The notes beneath the pieces were generated by a model. The model saw nothing but the letters and a program-made list of their open reading frames with translations, made no database searches and had not been told where the DNA came from. 64,000 nucleotides of DNA from Petrimonas sulfuriphila (GTDB taxonomy: Bacteria; Bacteroidota; Bacteroidia; Bacteroidales; Dysgonomonadaceae), in the NCBI RefSeq assembly GCF_051201015.1, contig NZ_JBPEHI010000001.1; one strand, given 5' to 3'. Below are positions 52,299 to 59,685 of this stretch, one piece after another. Both the position numbers and the translations under genes were made by a program. Positions within the stretch are counted from its first letter, which is position 1, and each line of letters starts with the position of its first letter.

Positions 52299-52999
52299 GG
52301 TTAAACATATTGAAATACAGTTTGTTGTTGATGATGATGGCTTTGACTCTGCCGCTATCGGCTCAGAAAGAGGTGCGAAAGAATGTACGCAAGGGTAATA
52401 AAGCGTACCAGCAGCAAAAATTCTCGGAGGCGTTTACGTTTTACAACGATGCCCTGGCAGAGAACCCGTCGTCGCCCGAAGCCAATTACAATGCAGGCAA
52501 TACGCTGTACCGCCAAAAAGAATGGGACAAATCCATGGAGAGCTATCAACAATACCTGGCGTTGGAAAAGGAAAATCCGAAAAAAATGTCGGCTGCCTGG
52601 CACAATATCGGAAATTCATTGCTGCAAAAGAAAGAACTGGAAAAATCGATGGAGGCTTACAAGATGGCTCTTCGGATGAATCCCGAAGACGAGGAAACAC
52701 GGTATAACCTGGCGGTAGTTCAAAAGATGATACAGGATCAACAGCAAGACCAACAACAGGAGCAGCAGCAACAGCAAAATCAGGACCAACAGCAACAGGA
52801 GCCGCAAAACAACCAGGATCAACCGAAAAAGCCGGAAGAGCAGCAAGAGCCCGAACAAATGTCGCGCGACAATGCCCGTCAGCTATTGCAGGCTATTGAG
52901 CAGGACGAAAAAGAAACGCAGGAAAAAGTAAATAAAATAAAGGCGGAGGAGCGAAAACAAAAGGCGGACGAAAACAGGCGAAGAAACAGGGACTGGTAA
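52295..52999 (+). CDS. batC: BatC: TPR protein with glutamine-rich tail
   Basis: A 234-residue exported protein with a signal peptide (LLLMMMALTLPLSAQ). Three TPR-like repeats cover about residues 28-135 (NKAYQQQKFSEAFTFYNDALAENPSSPEANYN, MESYQQYLALEKE, MEAYKMALRMNPEDEETRYNLAVVQKM). A Gln-rich low-complexity linker follows (about 145-190), then a charged helical tail with MSRDNARQLLQAIEQDEKE. It is a periplasmic scaffold of the Bat complex. The Gln tract (CAG/CAA codons) is prone to length change. Confidence 0.9.
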   Translation: MRLNILKYSLLLMMMALTLPLSAQKEVRKNVRKGNKAYQQQKFSEAFTFYNDALAENPSSPEANYNAGNTLYRQKEWDKSMESYQQYLALEKENPKKMSAAWHNIGNSLLQKKELEKSMEAYKMALRMNPEDEETRYNLAVVQKMIQDQQQDQQQEQQQQQNQDQQQQEPQNNQDQPKKPEEQQEPEQMSRDNARQLLQAIEQDEKETQEKVNKIKAEERKQKADENRRRNRDW

Positions 53000-53042
53000 A
53001 ACGGATAAAATTACAAATGACGATTTTAGATTTACAATTTTA

Positions 53043-54890
53043 ATGAAATATTTTTTAGAAAAATATAGAGTTACATTCCTTTTTCTGGTCTTACTCTTGA
53101 CCTGGACAACAACCCTTCAGGCGCAGGTGACTTTTCGCGCATCGGCCCCCAACGGAGTGGTGAAGGGGGAGCAGTTTCGTTTGAGTTACACGCTCAACCA
53201 GGAAGGGAAAGACCTTCGTTTGCCTGATTTGAAAGGGTTTGATGTCCTTTTCGGGCCATCTACATCGCGGAGTTTTAGCCAGAGTACGGTCAACGGAAAA
53301 ACCACCTCTGAAAGTTCGGTAACGTACACGTATATCCTGGTGGCTCCTGAGGAAGGTACCTTCACCATAGAGCCGGCCGCCATTACCGTGAACGGGAGCA
53401 GTTACCGCTCTAACTCGCTGACTGTGAAAGTGCTTCCTCCCGATAAGACAGCCGAGAATCGTCAAGGCGGAAATTCAGGTAGTGCCGGTTCAGGTTCTTC
53501 ATCTGCAGCGCCTGCCACAACCGTAAGTGCCAACGATGCCTTTATCCGTGCTATTGTCTCGAAAAACAGCATGTACGAGCAAGAGGGGTTTACCGTCACT
53601 TTCCGGCTCTATACTACACTGAATATTACCGATTTGGGCAAAATAGAGTTTCCCGAGTTTGAAGGGTTCATGGTTGAAGAGGTGACGATAGCATCGAACC
53701 AGCAACTCCAGATGGAGCGGTACAACGGACGAAACTATTATACGGCTGATTTAAAGAAAACACTTTTGTTCCCGCAACGGTCCGGTAAAATTACCATTCC
53801 GTCGGGACGGTTGGAGATGGTGTTCTCCGTTCCTTCCGGAAAAAAAGTTTCCACCTTCTTTGGAACCCAGGAGGTGATGGCTGATGTGAAAAAAGTCTTG
53901 GTTACTAATCCGTTGACAATAAATGTGAAGCCGTTGCCCGAAGGAAAACCGTTGAACTTTTCCAACGCTGTGGGAACCTTTGCCTTTGCTCCCTCTATCA
54001 GCACGCAACAAACCCGGGCAAACGAACCGGTTACCGTTTCGGTCGAAATATCGGGAACAGGAAATATGAAACTTATTCAGAACCCTGAGATTAAATTTCC
54101 TTCTAATTTCGAGATCTACGATCCGACCGTGACCAATAATTTTCAGGTCACCACCAACGGATTAACCGGCTCCCGGAAAATAGAATACCTTGCTATCCCC
54201 CGGTACGAAGGAGATTACGATATTCCGTCCATTGAGTTTTCCTATTTCGATTTGAATACCCATTCCTATAAAACCCTAAAATCGCCCGATTATAATTTAC
54301 AAATAGCCAAAGGTGACCCCGGAAAAGCCTCGGCAAGCAGCTACGTGAATCAGCAGAACGTCCGCGTGGAACAGGATATCCGTTTTCTGAAAACCGAAGG
54401 ACCGCAATATCAATACCAGAACAACTTCTTTGCCGGATCCACCGGATACTGGTTGTGGTACTTGATCCCGCTTATTGCACTGATTGTTTTTTACCTGTTT
54501 AACCGGAAAATGGCTAGGGAAAATGCCGATGTGGCGAGAATGAGGACCAGAAAAGCGAACAAGATGGCTATCCGAAGGTTGAAGGTTGCGGAAAAATTCC
54601 TGAAGGAGCATAACAAAGAAAAATTTTACGACGAAGTACTGCGTGCCCTTTGGGGATATTTCAGCGATAAGTTGTCTATGCCCGTGGCAAACTTAACCAA
54701 GGATAATATAGAAAAAGAGCTGTCCGACTACGGAATGGACAATGAGTTAACCGGTAAGTTTATGCAGATACTTAATACTTGCGAGTTTGCGCGTTACGCA
54801 CCGGCAGAGAGTGATGCGGCTATGGATAAGTTGTACAACGAAACGGTTGATGCCATCGGTAAAATGGAAAGCAAACTAAAAAGAAAGTGA
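53043..54890 (+). CDS. batD: BatD: large beta-rich membrane protein
   Basis: A 615-residue protein of the BatD/oxygen-tolerance family. A signal peptide (TFLFLVLLLTWTTTLQAQ) is followed by tandem periplasmic beta-sandwich domains (about 25-440), including a Gly/Ser/Ala-rich linker near 145. One TM helix is at about 475-492 (YWLWYLIPLIALIVFYLF), and a cytoplasmic helical domain follows (RRLKVAEKFLKEHNKEKFYDEVLRALWGYFSDKLSMP) that echoes the shorter protein at 49155. It presumably links the vWA proteins to periplasmic substrates. The gene is 43 bp after batC and 1 bp before batE. Confidence 0.92.
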   Translation: MKYFLEKYRVTFLFLVLLLTWTTTLQAQVTFRASAPNGVVKGEQFRLSYTLNQEGKDLRLPDLKGFDVLFGPSTSRSFSQSTVNGKTTSESSVTYTYILVAPEEGTFTIEPAAITVNGSSYRSNSLTVKVLPPDKTAENRQGGNSGSAGSGSSSAAPATTVSANDAFIRAIVSKNSMYEQEGFTVTFRLYTTLNITDLGKIEFPEFEGFMVEEVTIASNQQLQMERYNGRNYYTADLKKTLLFPQRSGKITIPSGRLEMVFSVPSGKKVSTFFGTQEVMADVKKVLVTNPLTINVKPLPEGKPLNFSNAVGTFAFAPSISTQQTRANEPVTVSVEISGTGNMKLIQNPEIKFPSNFEIYDPTVTNNFQVTTNGLTGSRKIEYLAIPRYEGDYDIPSIEFSYFDLNTHSYKTLKSPDYNLQIAKGDPGKASASSYVNQQNVRVEQDIRFLKTEGPQYQYQNNFFAGSTGYWLWYLIPLIALIVFYLFNRKMARENADVARMRTRKANKMAIRRLKVAEKFLKEHNKEKFYDEVLRALWGYFSDKLSMPVANLTKDNIEKELSDYGMDNELTGKFMQILNTCEFARYAPAESDAAMDKLYNETVDAIGKMESKLKRK

Positions 54891-54891
54891 T

Positions 54892-55656
54892 ATGCAAACA
54901 ATCAAAAATACATTGACCCTGGTTCTGCTTTTTTTTGCCACCGTATCTTCTGCACAAAGCACTGTGGAAACAGCTTCCGAAGCGTATCGGAGTGAAGATT
55001 ACAAAAGAAGTATCCAGCTGTACGAACAGGTGGTGGCCCAACAATTATCGGAGGGGAAAGAGTCCGCAGAAATTTACTACAACCTCGGAAATGCCTATTT
55101 CAGGAACGGAGAAACCGCAAAAGCAATCCTGAACTATGAACGTGCTCTGCTCCTTAACCCGGGAGATAGCGACATACGCCACAACCTCCGGTTTGCCCGT
55201 ACGCGTATCGAAGACAAGATCGATACTTCTGAAAGCTTTTTCCTGACAACCTGGGTAAACAGCTTTAAAAACCTGTTCAACTCCAACACGTGGGCAACCA
55301 TAGCCATAGCACTCTTTATCGCTTTTCTCTCTTGCATCGCGACGTTTCTTTTTGTAAGAAAAGTGTGGATTAAAAAAACGGCTTTTTACACCGGTATTGT
55401 TATTTTTGCCCTGCTTCTTTTGTCCAACGTGTTTGCGTTCAGTCAGAAAAACAACCGCATTCACCGCAACACCGGTATCGTGATGGCTGCGTCTGCATCT
55501 ATCATGGCTTCGCCCGATGCCAACAGCCAGGAACTTTTCCGTCTGCACGAAGGGACTAAGGTGAAGCTTAATAAGACCGATGGGAACTGGATTGAAATAG
55601 AAATTGCCAACGGTAGTGTGGGCTGGACATCGAAAGAGAATGTGGAGGTAATATGA
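54892..55656 (+). CDS. batE: BatE: TPR and SH3-like membrane protein
   Basis: A 254-residue protein with a signal peptide (TLVLLFFATVSSAQS). The N-terminal TPRs (EAYRSEDYKRSIQLYEQVVAQQLSEGKESAEIYYNLGNAYFRNGETAKAILNYERALLLNPGDS) come next. Two TM helices lie at about 130-175 (TIAIALFIAFLSCIATFLFV; TGIVIFALLLLSNVFAF), and a C-terminal bacterial SH3-like domain ends the protein (GTKVKLNKTDGNWIEIEIANGSVGWTSKENVEVI). It closes the canonical Bat set. Its stop overlaps the PAP2 gene ATG by 4 bp, so the phosphatase belongs to the same transcript. Confidence 0.92.
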   Translation: MQTIKNTLTLVLLFFATVSSAQSTVETASEAYRSEDYKRSIQLYEQVVAQQLSEGKESAEIYYNLGNAYFRNGETAKAILNYERALLLNPGDSDIRHNLRFARTRIEDKIDTSESFFLTTWVNSFKNLFNSNTWATIAIALFIAFLSCIATFLFVRKVWIKKTAFYTGIVIFALLLLSNVFAFSQKNNRIHRNTGIVMAASASIMASPDANSQELFRLHEGTKVKLNKTDGNWIEIEIANGSVGWTSKENVEVI

Positions 55657-56354
55657 AAGAAGCGGTTGAAAACTTTTTGCCGGTTGAACGGGACCTTTTT
55701 TTTGCTTTGAACGGTAGCGATTCGATCTTTCTGGATAATCTCTTCTGGACTTTCACCGGCAGATACGTTTGGGTGCCGTTGCTGTTGTTTCTCGTGGTCG
55801 TGTTTTTCTACAAATCGCCGCGCCGGGAAGGTATCCTGGCGACTGTTTTTCTTATTTTGCTGTTTGCTTTGTGCGACCAGGTTTCTTCGGGGTTGTTCAA
55901 ACCCTTTTTTGAACGATTTCGTCCCACGCACCATCCTGACTTCAAAGAGTTGGTAGATACCGTTAACAACTACCGGGGCGGACGATTTGGATTTATATCC
56001 GGGCATGCCACCAACAGTTTCGGCTTGGCTGTCTTCTTTTCGCTTGTTTTTAGAAATCGGTGGGTTACCCTACCTGTCTTCACCTGGGCAATCCTCAACA
56101 GCTATTCGCGAATCTACCTGGGCGTACATTTTGTTTCGGATATTGTTGCCGGAGCCATCATCGGATCGTTGCTCGCCTGGATGCTTTATGAACTTTATGC
56201 CTGGATAAGGATCCGCTACTTTCATGTTCCGGCTCGGGAAGGCCGATTATCGGTTTACCCGGCTAAAAGCGGCAAGATAACAGGCGTGGTATTTACAGTC
56301 TATATACTTTTAATACTATTTTTTAGCCCTTTTTTAGCAACTTTACCACATTGA
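55653..56354 (+). CDS. PAP2-family membrane phosphatase
   Basis: A 233-residue integral membrane protein with about six TM helices. The three PAP2 motifs are complete: KPFFERFRPTHHP (KxxxxxxRP), ISGHATNSFG (SGH) and SRIYLGVHFVSDIVAG (SRxxxxxHxxxD). It would remove phosphate from a lipid phosphate such as undecaprenyl pyrophosphate or phosphatidate, with the active site facing the periplasm. It overlaps batE by 4 bp and is the last gene of the operon. The functional link to the Bat proteins is unknown. Confidence 0.9.
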   Translation: MKEAVENFLPVERDLFFALNGSDSIFLDNLFWTFTGRYVWVPLLLFLVVVFFYKSPRREGILATVFLILLFALCDQVSSGLFKPFFERFRPTHHPDFKELVDTVNNYRGGRFGFISGHATNSFGLAVFFSLVFRNRWVTLPVFTWAILNSYSRIYLGVHFVSDIVAGAIIGSLLAWMLYELYAWIRIRYFHVPAREGRLSVYPAKSGKITGVVFTVYILLILFFSPFLATLPH

Positions 56355-56380
56355 AGTTTGTTTAGAGGATACAAAGTAAC

Positions 56381-56406
56381 ATTTTCGTCATTTTTTTGAC
56401 GAAAAT
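56381..56406. repeat. 10-bp inverted repeat next to the promoter of the small HTH gene
   Basis: attttcgtca / tgacgaaaat with a 6-nt all-T loop, ending three bases before a TTG at 56409. It is not followed by a T run in either direction, so it is a poor terminator. It could be a weak terminator for the Bat transcript or an operator. Confidence 0.6.
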
Positions 56407-56408
56407 AA

Positions 56409-56439
56409 TTGGCGTTATCTGAAATATTGTGTAAGTTTA
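56409..56439 (+). promoter_or_regulatory. Candidate promoter of the small HTH gene
   Basis: TTG at 56409-56411, a 20-nt spacer and TAAGTTTA at 56432-56439 (one mismatch to TAnnTTTG). The leader is about 45 nt before the ATG at 56488. Confidence 0.45.
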
Positions 56440-56487
56440 GGGCATAATTCACTAACGAGATTTATCAATCATAAAAATTAAGCAACC

Positions 56488-56784
56488 ATGGCAAGAACTC
56501 TCACTTTTAACGAATTAAGAGCATTGAAAGACAAGCTCCCTGACGGTAGTATCCACCGGATAGCTGAAGAATTGGGCCTAAAACCCGAAACGGTAAGAAA
56601 CTATTTTGGTGGATACAATTACAAAGAAGGCAAAAGTATCGGTGTTCATATCGAGCCCGGCCCCGACGGAGGTATAGTTGTTTTAGATGACTCTACTATA
56701 TTCGATAAAGCGTTGTCCATATTGGGACTTGAAGATTATCCTGTTTATCAGGAAGAACCTGTTGAGGAAGAGGATAATATCTGA
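56488..56784 (+). CDS. Small helix-turn-helix protein with acidic tail, function unknown
   Basis: A 98-residue protein. Residues about 7-42 read as a DNA-binding HTH (ELRALKDKLPDGSIHRIAEELGLKPETVRNYFGG), in which IAEELGLKPETVRNY fits turn plus recognition helix. A basic-to-neutral hinge (YNYKEGKSIGVHIEPGPDGGIVVLDD) and a strongly acidic C terminus (PVYQEEPVEEEDNI) follow. It is a stand-alone gene with its own candidate promoter and a clear terminator, suggesting high or regulated expression. I recognise it only as a conserved-looking small DNA-binding protein of Bacteroidetes type. Target unknown. Confidence 0.82.
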   Translation: MARTLTFNELRALKDKLPDGSIHRIAEELGLKPETVRNYFGGYNYKEGKSIGVHIEPGPDGGIVVLDDSTIFDKALSILGLEDYPVYQEEPVEEEDNI

Positions 56785-56803
56785 TCCATCCTGAGAGATG
56801 AAG

Positions 56804-56845
56804 CCCAATATTTGATGGATTACAGGCAAATATTGGGTTTTTTCT
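56804..56845 (+). terminator. Rho-independent terminator of the small HTH gene
   Basis: Perfect 11-bp stem cccaatatttg / caaatattggg (56804-56837) with a 12-nt loop, followed by six Ts. It lies just upstream of the universal stress protein start. Confidence 0.9.
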
Positions 56846-56879
56846 TTTGATAGCTATAAACCATTTTAACGATAAGAAC

Positions 56880-58034
56880 ATGGAAAAAGACGATAGAAAA
56901 CCAGGCAATCCCGAACAGAAGCTGGTGACCGTAGCGATTCACTCCTACGAGAAAGCGGTCATCCTCAAGTCGATCCTCGAGTCGGAAGGAATTCCCGCAG
57001 TCATTCACGGTGTGAGTATCATTCAACCTACTGTTCCCGGAAACGTGCGTGTGAGGATAAACGAAAGTGATCTGCCCAGGGCGCTTACCATCATAGAGCA
57101 GGTTGATTTTACCTCTAACGTTGAGTCTGAGGATGATCTCGAAAAAGTGAAAGTTAAAAACGAAGTGTTGATACCGGTAGATTTTTCGAACTATACGTTG
57201 AAAACCTGTGAATTCGGATTTAATCTCGCTTTTGACATCGGCTGTGAAGTAAAATTGGTCCATTCTTTCTTCACCCCTTATTATCCGATGGCCATACCTT
57301 TTGGAGATTCTTTCTCAGTCCAGACATCCGATAAGGATCTTTATAAAGACATTAGAAACAAGATGGAATCGGAAATGAACACGTTGGTCAAAAATATAAG
57401 TGAGAGGATTGCCAACAACGAATTTCCCGATGTCAAGTTTTCATACTTGCTGATGGAGGGCCTTCCCGAAGAAGAGATCATCTCCTATTCCAAAAAACAA
57501 CGTCCACGGGCTATTGTGATGGGTACCCGGGGAAGCAACGCAAAAGATCTTGACCTGATCGGCAGTGTTACCGCAGAAGTGATTGACGGCTGTAAGACGC
57601 CAATCTTCGCCATTCCCGAGAACTCCAAGGACCAGGATATTTCTCAAATGAAGAACATTCTTTTCCTGACCAACTTCAGGGAACGTGAATTTAAGGCTTT
57701 CGATATCATGATGGGTTTCATAAAGCCTTATCCTGTGAAAGTGTATTTAGCACATATGGCCAGGAAAGAGGATATGTGGGACGAAATCAAGTTGTCGGGA
57801 ACCCAAAAGTACCTGGAGGAACAATATCCCGATCTCGATATTGATTATGAGGTGATTGACCGTGACAAGCAACTCGAGGTCGTACTCGAAGAATTTGTGA
57901 AGGAACATGAGATAGATATGATCGCCATGTCGAGCTCGAGAAGAGGACTGTTTGCCCGTATCTTTAACCCGGGAATCGCGCGAAGGATGCTTTTCCATTC
58001 CGATACACCGTTATTGGTGATCAAGGGATTATAA
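56880..58034 (+). CDS. DUF2007 - tandem universal stress protein fusion
   Basis: A 384-residue cytoplasmic protein starting MEKDDRKPGNPEQKLVTVAIH (ATG at 56880). The open frame reaches 56847, but that start lies almost inside the preceding terminator. Residues about 12-80 look like a DUF2007 signal-transduction domain (VAIHSYEKAVILKSILESEGIPAVIHG, RVRINESDLPRALTII). Two Usp domains follow: about 95-250 (NEVLIPVDFSNYTLKTCEFGFNLA, RAIVMGTRGSNAKDLDLIGSVTAEVI) and about 258-384 (KNILFLTNFREREFKAFDIMM, DMIAMSSSRRGLFARIFNPGIARRMLFHSDTPLLVI). The GTRGSN segment suggests nucleotide binding in the first. The three-part fusion is noteworthy. Confidence 0.85.
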   Translation: MEKDDRKPGNPEQKLVTVAIHSYEKAVILKSILESEGIPAVIHGVSIIQPTVPGNVRVRINESDLPRALTIIEQVDFTSNVESEDDLEKVKVKNEVLIPVDFSNYTLKTCEFGFNLAFDIGCEVKLVHSFFTPYYPMAIPFGDSFSVQTSDKDLYKDIRNKMESEMNTLVKNISERIANNEFPDVKFSYLLMEGLPEEEIISYSKKQRPRAIVMGTRGSNAKDLDLIGSVTAEVIDGCKTPIFAIPENSKDQDISQMKNILFLTNFREREFKAFDIMMGFIKPYPVKVYLAHMARKEDMWDEIKLSGTQKYLEEQYPDLDIDYEVIDRDKQLEVVLEEFVKEHEIDMIAMSSSRRGLFARIFNPGIARRMLFHSDTPLLVIKGL

Positions 58035-58040
58035 AAAACG

Positions 58041-58091
58041 AAAAGAGGCCGTCCCGCAGAAATAATTTCCTTTTTGAGACGGCCTCTTTTT
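58041..58091. terminator. Bidirectional terminator between the Usp gene and tRNA-Cys
   Basis: 13-bp stem aaaagaggccgtc (58041-58053) / gacggcctctttt (58078-58090) with a 24-nt loop. T-rich sequence flanks it on both strands, so it can end both the plus-strand Usp transcript and the minus-strand tRNA transcript. Confidence 0.88.
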
Positions 58092-58093
58092 AG

Positions 58094-58164
58094 AGGTACC
58101 TGGCGGAGTCGAACCGCCGTAGACGGTTTTGCAGACCGCTACCTAGCCACTCGGTCAAGGTACC
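58094..58164 (-). tRNA. tRNA-Cys (anticodon GCA)
   Basis: A 71-nt cloverleaf on the minus strand. The acceptor stem is ggtacct / aggtacc with discriminator U (the Cys identity base). There is a short D arm, the anticodon loop ctGCAaa closed by a ggt/acc-type stem, and a T arm ggcggttcgactccgcc. The 3' CCA is not encoded. It has its own promoter (58185-58214) and shares a terminator with the Usp gene. Confidence 0.95.
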
Positions 58165-58184
58165 GATTTTGCATAAAGCGAATG

Positions 58185-58214
58185 CAAAGATAATGTATTT
58201 ATTTTTGTGAACAA
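58185..58214 (-). promoter_or_regulatory. Promoter of tRNA-Cys
   Basis: On the minus strand, TTG at 58214-58212, a 19-nt spacer and TATCTTTG at 58192-58185, an exact -33/-7 match about 20 nt before the mature 5' end. Confidence 0.72.
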
Positions 58215-58230
58215 AACTCTTCCCTACAAT

Positions 58231-59601
58231 TTATGAAAATAATAACCGAAACGCGTCGCTTACTTTCTTCACCTGCGCAATTTCAATTTTTACTTTTGAC
58301 TTAAAACCTTTCAGGTTGTTGGCCGGAACGATAATGCGCGAGAAGCCTAGTTTTTCGGCTTCGGTAATCCGCTGTTCGATACGGTTTACCGGGCGGATTT
58401 CCCCCGATAGTCCAACTTCTCCGGTGAGGCAGGTATCTCTGTCGACGGCCATATCCAGGCTCGACGAAAGGACCGAGCTGATCACCGCCAGATCCATCCC
58501 AGGGTCGTTTACACGCAACCCCCCGGCAATATTCAGGAAAACATCCTTTTGTGCCAGCTTAAACCCTGCGCGTTTCTCCAGTACCGCCAGCAGCATGTTC
58601 ATCCGCCGGATATCGAATCCCGTTGCCGAGCGCTGCGGATTCCCGCCGTAAGCTGCCGTGCTCACCAGGGCCTGTGTCTCGATAAGAAAAGGTCGGATGC
58701 CCTCGATTACCGCTGAGATGGCCACGCCGCTTAATCCTTCGTGGTTCTGGGTAAGCAAAAGTTCGGACGGGTTATTCACTTCGCGAAGCCCCGATTGGTT
58801 CATCTCGTAGATACCCAGTTCTGATGTGCTGCCGAACCGGTTCTTGATACTTCGTAATATGCGGTACATGTAGTGTTGGTCGCCTTCAAACTGCAACACA
58901 GTATCCACAATATGTTCCAGTACCTTGGGGCCGGCAATGTTACCCTCTTTGGTGATGTGTCCGATAAGAACGACGGGTGTTCCCGTTTGCTTGGCATACT
59001 TGAGGATGGATGCGGCACATTCACGCACCTGGGAAATACTTCCGGGCGATGACTCCATGGCGTCGCTGTAAACGGTTTGGATGGAGTCAACAATTACGAG
59101 TTGCGGGGAGATGTTTTTAATATGTTTGAATATTTCGTCGAGATTGGTCTCGCAAACAATCAGGCAATTGTCGTTTTCAATACCGATGCGATCGGCCCTC
59201 AGTTTCAATTGTCTTGCGCTCTCTTCCCCGGAAACGTAGAGGGTTCTGATCTCTCCCAGCTTCAGCATGGTTTGCAACACAAGGGTAGATTTACCGATTC
59301 CCGGCTCTCCCCCAATCAGCACCAGGGATGCAGGTACCAGTCCGCCGCCCAGTACACGGTTTAATTCCTCGTCGTTCATGTCGATTCTAGGCTCTTGTTC
59401 CGCCCTTATCTCGCGAAGCGGTAAAGGCTGGCTCTTCACGCTTTCGAACGAACGAGTATCGGTAATTCTTGAAGAAGCATCTTTTCGCACCAGCTCCTCC
59501 ACCAGCGATCCCCATTCGCCACAGGCAGGGCATTTCCCCATCCACTTGGGCGATTCGTTGCCGCAGTTGGTGCAAAAGTAGGTTGATTTTAGTTTGGCCA
59601 T
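58231..59601 (-). CDS. radA: DNA repair protein RadA
   Basis: A 456-residue RecA-like ATPase that helps branch migration in recombination. The N-terminal zinc finger is CTNCGNESPKWMGKCPACGEW, Walker A is LIGGEPGIGKSTLVLQ (about 95-110), and the RadA motif KNRFGST lies near 255. A C-terminal Lon-protease-like domain follows (FLNIAGGLRVNDPGMDLAVISSVLSS, CLTGEVGLSGEIRPVN). Length is normal. It is divergent from tex, with a TATCTTTG -7 box at 59618-59625, and lies upstream of tRNA-Cys on the same strand. Confidence 0.97.
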   Translation of the reverse strand: MAKLKSTYFCTNCGNESPKWMGKCPACGEWGSLVEELVRKDASSRITDTRSFESVKSQPLPLREIRAEQEPRIDMNDEELNRVLGGGLVPASLVLIGGEPGIGKSTLVLQTMLKLGEIRTLYVSGEESARQLKLRADRIGIENDNCLIVCETNLDEIFKHIKNISPQLVIVDSIQTVYSDAMESSPGSISQVRECAASILKYAKQTGTPVVLIGHITKEGNIAGPKVLEHIVDTVLQFEGDQHYMYRILRSIKNRFGSTSELGIYEMNQSGLREVNNPSELLLTQNHEGLSGVAISAVIEGIRPFLIETQALVSTAAYGGNPQRSATGFDIRRMNMLLAVLEKRAGFKLAQKDVFLNIAGGLRVNDPGMDLAVISSVLSSSLDMAVDRDTCLTGEVGLSGEIRPVNRIEQRITEAEKLGFSRIIVPANNLKGFKSKVKIEIAQVKKVSDAFRLLFS

Positions 59602-59617
59602 GCTTTTAGTTTGTTTA

Positions 59618-59625
59618 CAAAGATA
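59618..59625 (-). promoter_or_regulatory. Candidate -7 element of radA
   Basis: TATCTTTG on the minus strand, 16 nt before the radA ATG at 59601, so the leader would be very short. No good -33 TTG. Confidence 0.45.
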
Positions 59626-59655
59626 GCGATATTTTTACCCTTCTGAACATTTTTG

Positions 59656-59663
59656 TATTTTTG
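59656..59663 (+). promoter_or_regulatory. Candidate -7 element of tex
   Basis: TATTTTTG, 22 nt before the ATG at 59686. It overlaps the start of the longer open frame (59653), which supports the shorter start. Confidence 0.45.
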
Positions 59664-59685
59664 TATTCTAAAAAACAAATCCGAA

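Noticed and set aside
52740..52860. CAG/CAA-rich tract that looks like a nucleotide repeat
   Set aside because: It is the Gln-rich linker of BatC and stays in frame; not a separate repeat element or CRISPR.
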